A stretch of 10,605 bases of DNA, from the NCBI GenBank assembly GCA_003248565.1, contig QFOV01000212.1:1-10605 (forward strand). The letters run 5' to 3'. The stretch is from Stenotrophomonas sp. GTDB taxonomy: Bacteria; Pseudomonadota; Gammaproteobacteria; Xanthomonadales; Xanthomonadaceae. This document shows, one piece after another, positions 7,941 through 10,605 of this stretch (its first letter is position 1; each line of letters begins with the position of its first letter). Position numbers and translations under genes: made by a program. The notes beneath the pieces are model-generated. The model was not told the DNA's origin and did not search any database. It saw nothing but the letters and a program-made list of their open reading frames with translations.

Positions 7941-8081
7941 AAGAGCACCCCTCCCCAACCCTCCCCTGCGCTATGCGCAAGGGCGGGGGTAGAAGCGGCA
8001 TTGCGCGATGAACCAGCAGTTTGCGCGGTCCGCTCCCTCCCTTGCGCACAGCGCAGGGGAGGGCTGGGGAGGGGGGCTCTT
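7941..8081. repeat. Long inverted repeat (43-nt arms) in the intergenic region
   Basis: The left arm 7941-7983 and right arm 8039-8081 are reverse complements at 40 of 43 positions (mismatch pairs 7973/8049, 7958/8064, 7947/8075), around a 55-nt spacer. Each arm carries its own small palindrome, TGCGC-n3-GCGCA (7967-7979 and 8043-8055), beside C-rich (CCCTCCCC) or G-rich runs. The shape is that of a paired REP/BIME-like or MITE-like intergenic element. It lies between two same-strand genes, where it could also end transcription or protect the EF-hand mRNA 3' end. No transposase gene or clear target-site duplication is seen. Confidence 0.8.
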
Positions 8082-8168
8082 GCCGTTGCACTTTGCTCGA
8101 GCTGTCAAACCAGCCAGCAAAACCGCGCCTTCCAGACGCAATCCCCTATTCACCGCAGGGCAGATTGC

Positions 8169-8174
8169 TATCCT
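8169..8174 (+). promoter_or_regulatory. Possible -10 element giving a leaderless HAD hydrolase mRNA
   Basis: TATCCT (four of six with TATAAT) ends seven bases before ATG 8182, so transcription would start at or next to the initiation codon. No Shine-Dalgarno is present before this ATG, which agrees with a leaderless transcript. No good -35 is seen. Confidence 0.3.
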
Positions 8175-8181
8175 GTGCGGC

Positions 8182-8934
8182 ATGAACACGCAGACTTCCC
8201 CCTCCGCCATCGGCCTGGTCGGCTTCGACGGCGATGACACGCTCTGGAAGAGCGAAGACTATTACCAGAAGGCCGAGCACGAATTTGGCCTGATCCTCAG
8301 CAACTACATCGACCTGCACGATGCCGGCACCGCCCAGCATCTGCTCAAGGTGCAGCGGCGCAACCTGGCCGTGTTCGGCTACGGCGCCAAGGGCATGACC
8401 CTGTCGATGCTGGAAGCCGCCATCGAGCTTACTGACGAGAAGATCTCCGCGCACGACCTGCGCCAGATCGTCGAGATCGGCCGCCGCACGCTTGAGCATC
8501 CGGTGGATGTCATCGATGGCGTCCGCGACGCCGTGGCGGCCATCGCTGCCGATTACCCGGTGGTGTTGATCACCAAGGGCGATCTGTTCCATCAGGAGCA
8601 GAAGATCGAGCGTTCCGGCCTGCTGGACCTGTTCCCGCGCATCGAGATCATCTCGGAGAAGGATCAGTCCACCTACGCCAAGGTATTGGCCGAGTTCAAC
8701 ATGCCGGCCGAGCGCTTCGTGATGGTCGGCAATTCGCTGCGCTCGGATATCGAGCCGGTGCTGGGTCTGGGTGGCTGGGGCATCCATACCCCGTACGCAA
8801 TGACCTGGGCGCACGAGGCTGAGCATGGTGTCTCCGCGGAAGAACCGCGCCTGCACCACGCCGATACCGCCCACCAGTGGCCGGAAGCGGTGCGTGCCGT
8901 CGCCGCGCAGGCTGCAGCGGCGCAAGGCAACTGA
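8182..8934 (+). CDS. HAD-superfamily hydrolase (probable phosphatase)
   Basis: A 250-residue cytoplasmic haloacid-dehalogenase-fold enzyme, probably a phosphatase of a small phosphorylated metabolite; the substrate is not evident. All four HAD motifs can be read: motif I FDGDDTLW with nucleophile Asp16 and acid/base Asp18, motif II Thr131 in VLITKGD, motif III Lys160 in ISEKDQS, and motif IV MVGNSLRSD (184-189). Residues 25-110 form a helical C1-type cap. Asn replaces the usual Asp in the GDS of motif IV, a tolerated variant in some relatives. ATG 8182 is chosen because the conserved core starts shortly after it; the frame stays open back to 8008, but that stretch is encoded by the inverted repeat and reads as low-complexity sequence. 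The next gene starts one base after the stop, so the two are probably translated together. Confidence 0.9.
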   Translation: MNTQTSPSAIGLVGFDGDDTLWKSEDYYQKAEHEFGLILSNYIDLHDAGTAQHLLKVQRRNLAVFGYGAKGMTLSMLEAAIELTDEKISAHDLRQIVEIGRRTLEHPVDVIDGVRDAVAAIAADYPVVLITKGDLFHQEQKIERSGLLDLFPRIEIISEKDQSTYAKVLAEFNMPAERFVMVGNSLRSDIEPVLGLGGWGIHTPYAMTWAHEAEHGVSAEEPRLHHADTAHQWPEAVRAVAAQAAAAQGN

Positions 8935-8935
8935 G

Positions 8936-9508
8936 GTGAGCGCGGTAGGCTCCCGGCAATCTCCACGTCGCACAGGCTTGCTGCTGCGGCTTGGATTGCT
9001 GGCAGCTGCCGTGCTGCCCCTGCCGTTGCTGGCACAACAGCCGGCAGCGGCAGCGGTGGCCGAGGTCTACGCGCCGGCCACCGGTGACGCCTGGGTGGAC
9101 AAGCAACTGGCCGATATCAACGCCTATGCCGCGCGCTACCCGGAAGCCTTCGTCGATGAGCTGGCGCGTTATGCCAGTGCCCGCCCGGGCTATGTGCAGG
9201 CCTTGCTGCAGGACCATGGCTGGAAGCCCGGCGATGTCTATCTGGCCTGCTTCTGGGGCAAGCTCAACGGCAGCAACTGCCGTACCGCGGTGAAGGCGCG
9301 CGCACAGCAGCCCGAGGCCAGCTGGAAAGAGGTGTTGGCTGGCCTGCAGCCGGCCCCGGACAACCTGCGCTGGCGGGCCCTGCGCCACGCCATCGTCGCC
9401 AGTTTCGACCACTGGGACCGGCCGATCACGCTGGACGCGCTGCTGCAGCGCCAGCTCGGCGACCGCGCCCAGCGCGAGGCGGCAGCGCGCAAGAGTGACG
9501 CGGAGTAA
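8936..9508 (+). CDS. Small exported protein of unknown function, coupled to the HAD hydrolase
   Basis: I do not recognise this family. From the GTG at 8936 the product is 190 residues: a basic n-region (SPRRTGLLLR), a hydrophobic core and a likely cleavage site near LLA-QQ (about 33), then an acidic-to-neutral helical body rich in Ala, Trp and Tyr. Two cysteines (105 and 115, in ACFWGKLNGSNC) could form a periplasmic disulfide. The start follows the HAD stop codon by one base with AAGG (8924-8927) upstream, a pattern typical of translational coupling. The frame extends upstream to 8825, but that part lies within the HAD gene and would bury the signal peptide, so it is rejected. The tail (QRQLGDRAQREAAARKSDAE) is highly charged. 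No catalytic motif is visible. Confidence 0.75.
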   Translation: MSAVGSRQSPRRTGLLLRLGLLAAAVLPLPLLAQQPAAAAVAEVYAPATGDAWVDKQLADINAYAARYPEAFVDELARYASARPGYVQALLQDHGWKPGDVYLACFWGKLNGSNCRTAVKARAQQPEASWKEVLAGLQPAPDNLRWRALRHAIVASFDHWDRPITLDALLQRQLGDRAQREAAARKSDAE

Positions 9509-9601
9509 ACCGCAGCGGTATTTGCTGCCCTGCAGATAGGCGCAAGGGGCGATTCCGGGCGAAAATGGCGTTCCTTCGATTTCGCGTCAAAGCGCTTTGT
9601 C

Positions 9602-10605
9602 ATGACCGCCGACCGTTTCGTTTCGCCCGATCACATCCGCAGCCTGTTCTCGCAGGCGATGTCGCATATGTACCGCACCGAAGTGCCGTTGTACGGCACG
9701 CTGGTGGAACTGGTTGGCGCGATCAACGCCGACGTCCTCGCAGCGCAGCCGGAGCTGGCTGCGCAGATGCAGCGCAGTGGCGAACGCGAGCGCCTGGACG
9801 TGGAGCGCCATGGCGCGATCCGTGTCGGCACCGCGCAGGAGCTGGCTACGCTTGGCCGCCTGTTCGCGGTGATGGGCATGCAGCCGGTGGGCTATTACGA
9901 TCTGTCGGTGGCCGGCGTACCGGTGCATTCCACTGCCTTCCGGCCGGTCGACGGCGAGTCCTTGAACCGCAACCCGTTCCGCGTGTTCACCTCGCTGCTG
10001 CGGCTGGAGTTGATCGAGGACGCCGCGCTGCGCGAGCAGGCCGCCGAGATCCTGGCCCGCCGCAACATCTTCACCGCTGGCGCGCTGCAGCTGATCGAGC
10101 AGTGCGAGCGTGATGGTGGCTTGAGCGAAGACGATGCCTGGCGCTTTGTCGTCGAGTCGCTGGAAACCTTCCGCTGGCACAACGAAGCAACCGTGTCGCT
10201 GGAGACCTATCACGCCCTGCACGGTGCGCATCGCCTGGTCGCCGACGTGGTCAGTTTCCGTGGCCCGCATATCAACCACCTCACCCCGCGCACGTTGGAC
10301 ATCGATGCCGCACAGGCGGCGATGCACGAGCGTGGTCTGGCGGCAAAGGCCGTGATCGAAGGCCCGCCGCGCCGCGACTGCGCCATCCTGCTGCGCCAGA
10401 CCAGCTTCAAGGCGCTGGAGGAAATGGTGCATTTCCCGTCGGGAGCCGACAACGAGGCCGGCACCCACACCGCGCGCTTCGGTGAGATCGAACAGCGCGG
10501 TCTTGCGCTGACGCCGAAGGGTCGTGACCTGTACGACGCCCTGCTTGCGCAGGCACGTGGCGGCGAAGGCAGTGCCGGTGGCGACTACATGCAGCGCCTG
10601 CAGAG
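9602..10605 (+). CDS. hglS: 2-oxoadipate dioxygenase/decarboxylase, HglS/YdcJ family (DUF1338, VOC fold), 3' truncated by window end
   Basis: The frame from ATG 9602 is open to the window edge (334 codons plus two bases; the family is about 455 residues). Characterised HglS converts 2-oxoadipate to D-2-hydroxyglutarate with CO2 release, using Fe(II), in bacterial lysine breakdown. The N-terminus (DRFVSPDHIRSLFSQAMSHM) and core look typical. Expected metal-site residues are visible: His70 in VERHGAIRVG, nearby Arg74, His226 in GPHINHLTPR, and Glu in FGEIEQRG (295 or 297). The match of these positions to HglS numbering is from memory. No Shine-Dalgarno precedes the ATG and there is no in-frame alternative nearby, so a leaderless or weakly initiated mRNA is possible. 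It starts 93 bases after the previous gene, which looks unrelated. No lysine-catabolic partner lies inside this window; further ones may follow downstream. Confidence 0.85.
   Translation, partial: MTADRFVSPDHIRSLFSQAMSHMYRTEVPLYGTLVELVGAINADVLAAQPELAAQMQRSGERERLDVERHGAIRVGTAQELATLGRLFAVMGMQPVGYYDLSVAGVPVHSTAFRPVDGESLNRNPFRVFTSLLRLELIEDAALREQAAEILARRNIFTAGALQLIEQCERDGGLSEDDAWRFVVESLETFRWHNEATVSLETYHALHGAHRLVADVVSFRGPHINHLTPRTLDIDAAQAAMHERGLAAKAVIEGPPRRDCAILLRQTSFKALEEMVHFPSGADNEAGTHTARFGEIEQRGLALTPKGRDLYDALLAQARGGEGSAGGDYMQRLQ

Noticed and set aside
8008..8181. Upstream in-frame extension of the HAD gene from ATG 8008
   Set aside because: The added 58 residues are partly encoded by the right arm of the inverted repeat and do not resemble HAD sequence.
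8146..8973. 275-codon open frame on the - strand
   Set aside because: Antisense to the HAD hydrolase, whose motifs are all intact on the + strand; no domain or start signal on the - strand.
9509..9519. ACCGC-A-GCGGT palindrome after the small exported-protein gene as a terminator
   Set aside because: The usable stem is only four base pairs and there is no T run of note.
9565..10113. 182-codon + strand open frame overlapping the HglS-type gene
   Set aside because: Out of frame with the conserved HglS sequence; the product is Arg/Ala/Gly-rich with no domain.
9587..10468. 293-codon open frame on the - strand
   Set aside because: Antisense to the HglS-type gene, which has conserved metal-site residues on the + strand.
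1..10605. CRISPR array, tRNA, rRNA, transposase or prophage genes
   Set aside because: No regularly spaced repeats, no cloverleaf or rRNA-like sequence, and no recombinase or phage motifs were found on either strand.

Overview
GC-rich, tightly packed bacterial DNA with every convincing gene on the + strand. An Oar-type TonB-dependent receptor, many Ala-rich signal peptides, an exported VanX-type dipeptidase and a G/C-rich inverted intergenic repeat together suggest a gammaproteobacterium of the Xanthomonadaceae (Xanthomonas, Stenotrophomonas, Pseudoxanthomonas or a relative). The genus is an inference from family content, not from a marker gene.

Layout. (1) 24-1570: a possible promoter and an exported transglutaminase-like protein whose reading frame is broken near 617-640. 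(2) 1629-4646: an intact 1005-residue Oar-like TonB-dependent outer-membrane receptor, closed by a strong UUCG-capped hairpin terminator. (3) 4704-6886: a serine hydrolase of the class C beta-lactamase/PBP family, broken by an apparent internal deletion of about 62 nt, whose end overlaps the start of an intact exported D-Ala-D-Ala dipeptidase (VanX/DdpX family). (4) 6921-7919: a small three-helix membrane protein of unknown function, and a small exported protein with two perfect EF-hand calcium loops. (5) 7941-8081: a 141-nt inverted repeat with 43-nt arms. (6) 8182-9508: a HAD-family hydrolase followed after one base by a small exported protein of unknown function. (7) 9602 to the window end: the first 334 codons of a DUF1338/HglS-type 2-oxoadipate dioxygenase/decarboxylase, cut off by the window edge.

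How they may work together. The receptor, the serine hydrolase and the dipeptidase are all envelope or exported proteins that could take part in uptake and breakdown of peptides or peptidoglycan fragments, but only the overlap of the last two is direct evidence of linkage. The HAD hydrolase and its follower look like a two-gene unit. The HglS-type enzyme belongs to lysine/2-oxoadipate catabolism and has no obvious partner here.

No clearly new multi-gene system is visible. The points most worth a second look are the two broken exported-protein genes flanking an intact receptor (real decay or sequence error), the long inverted repeat, and the uncharacterised small exported and membrane proteins.
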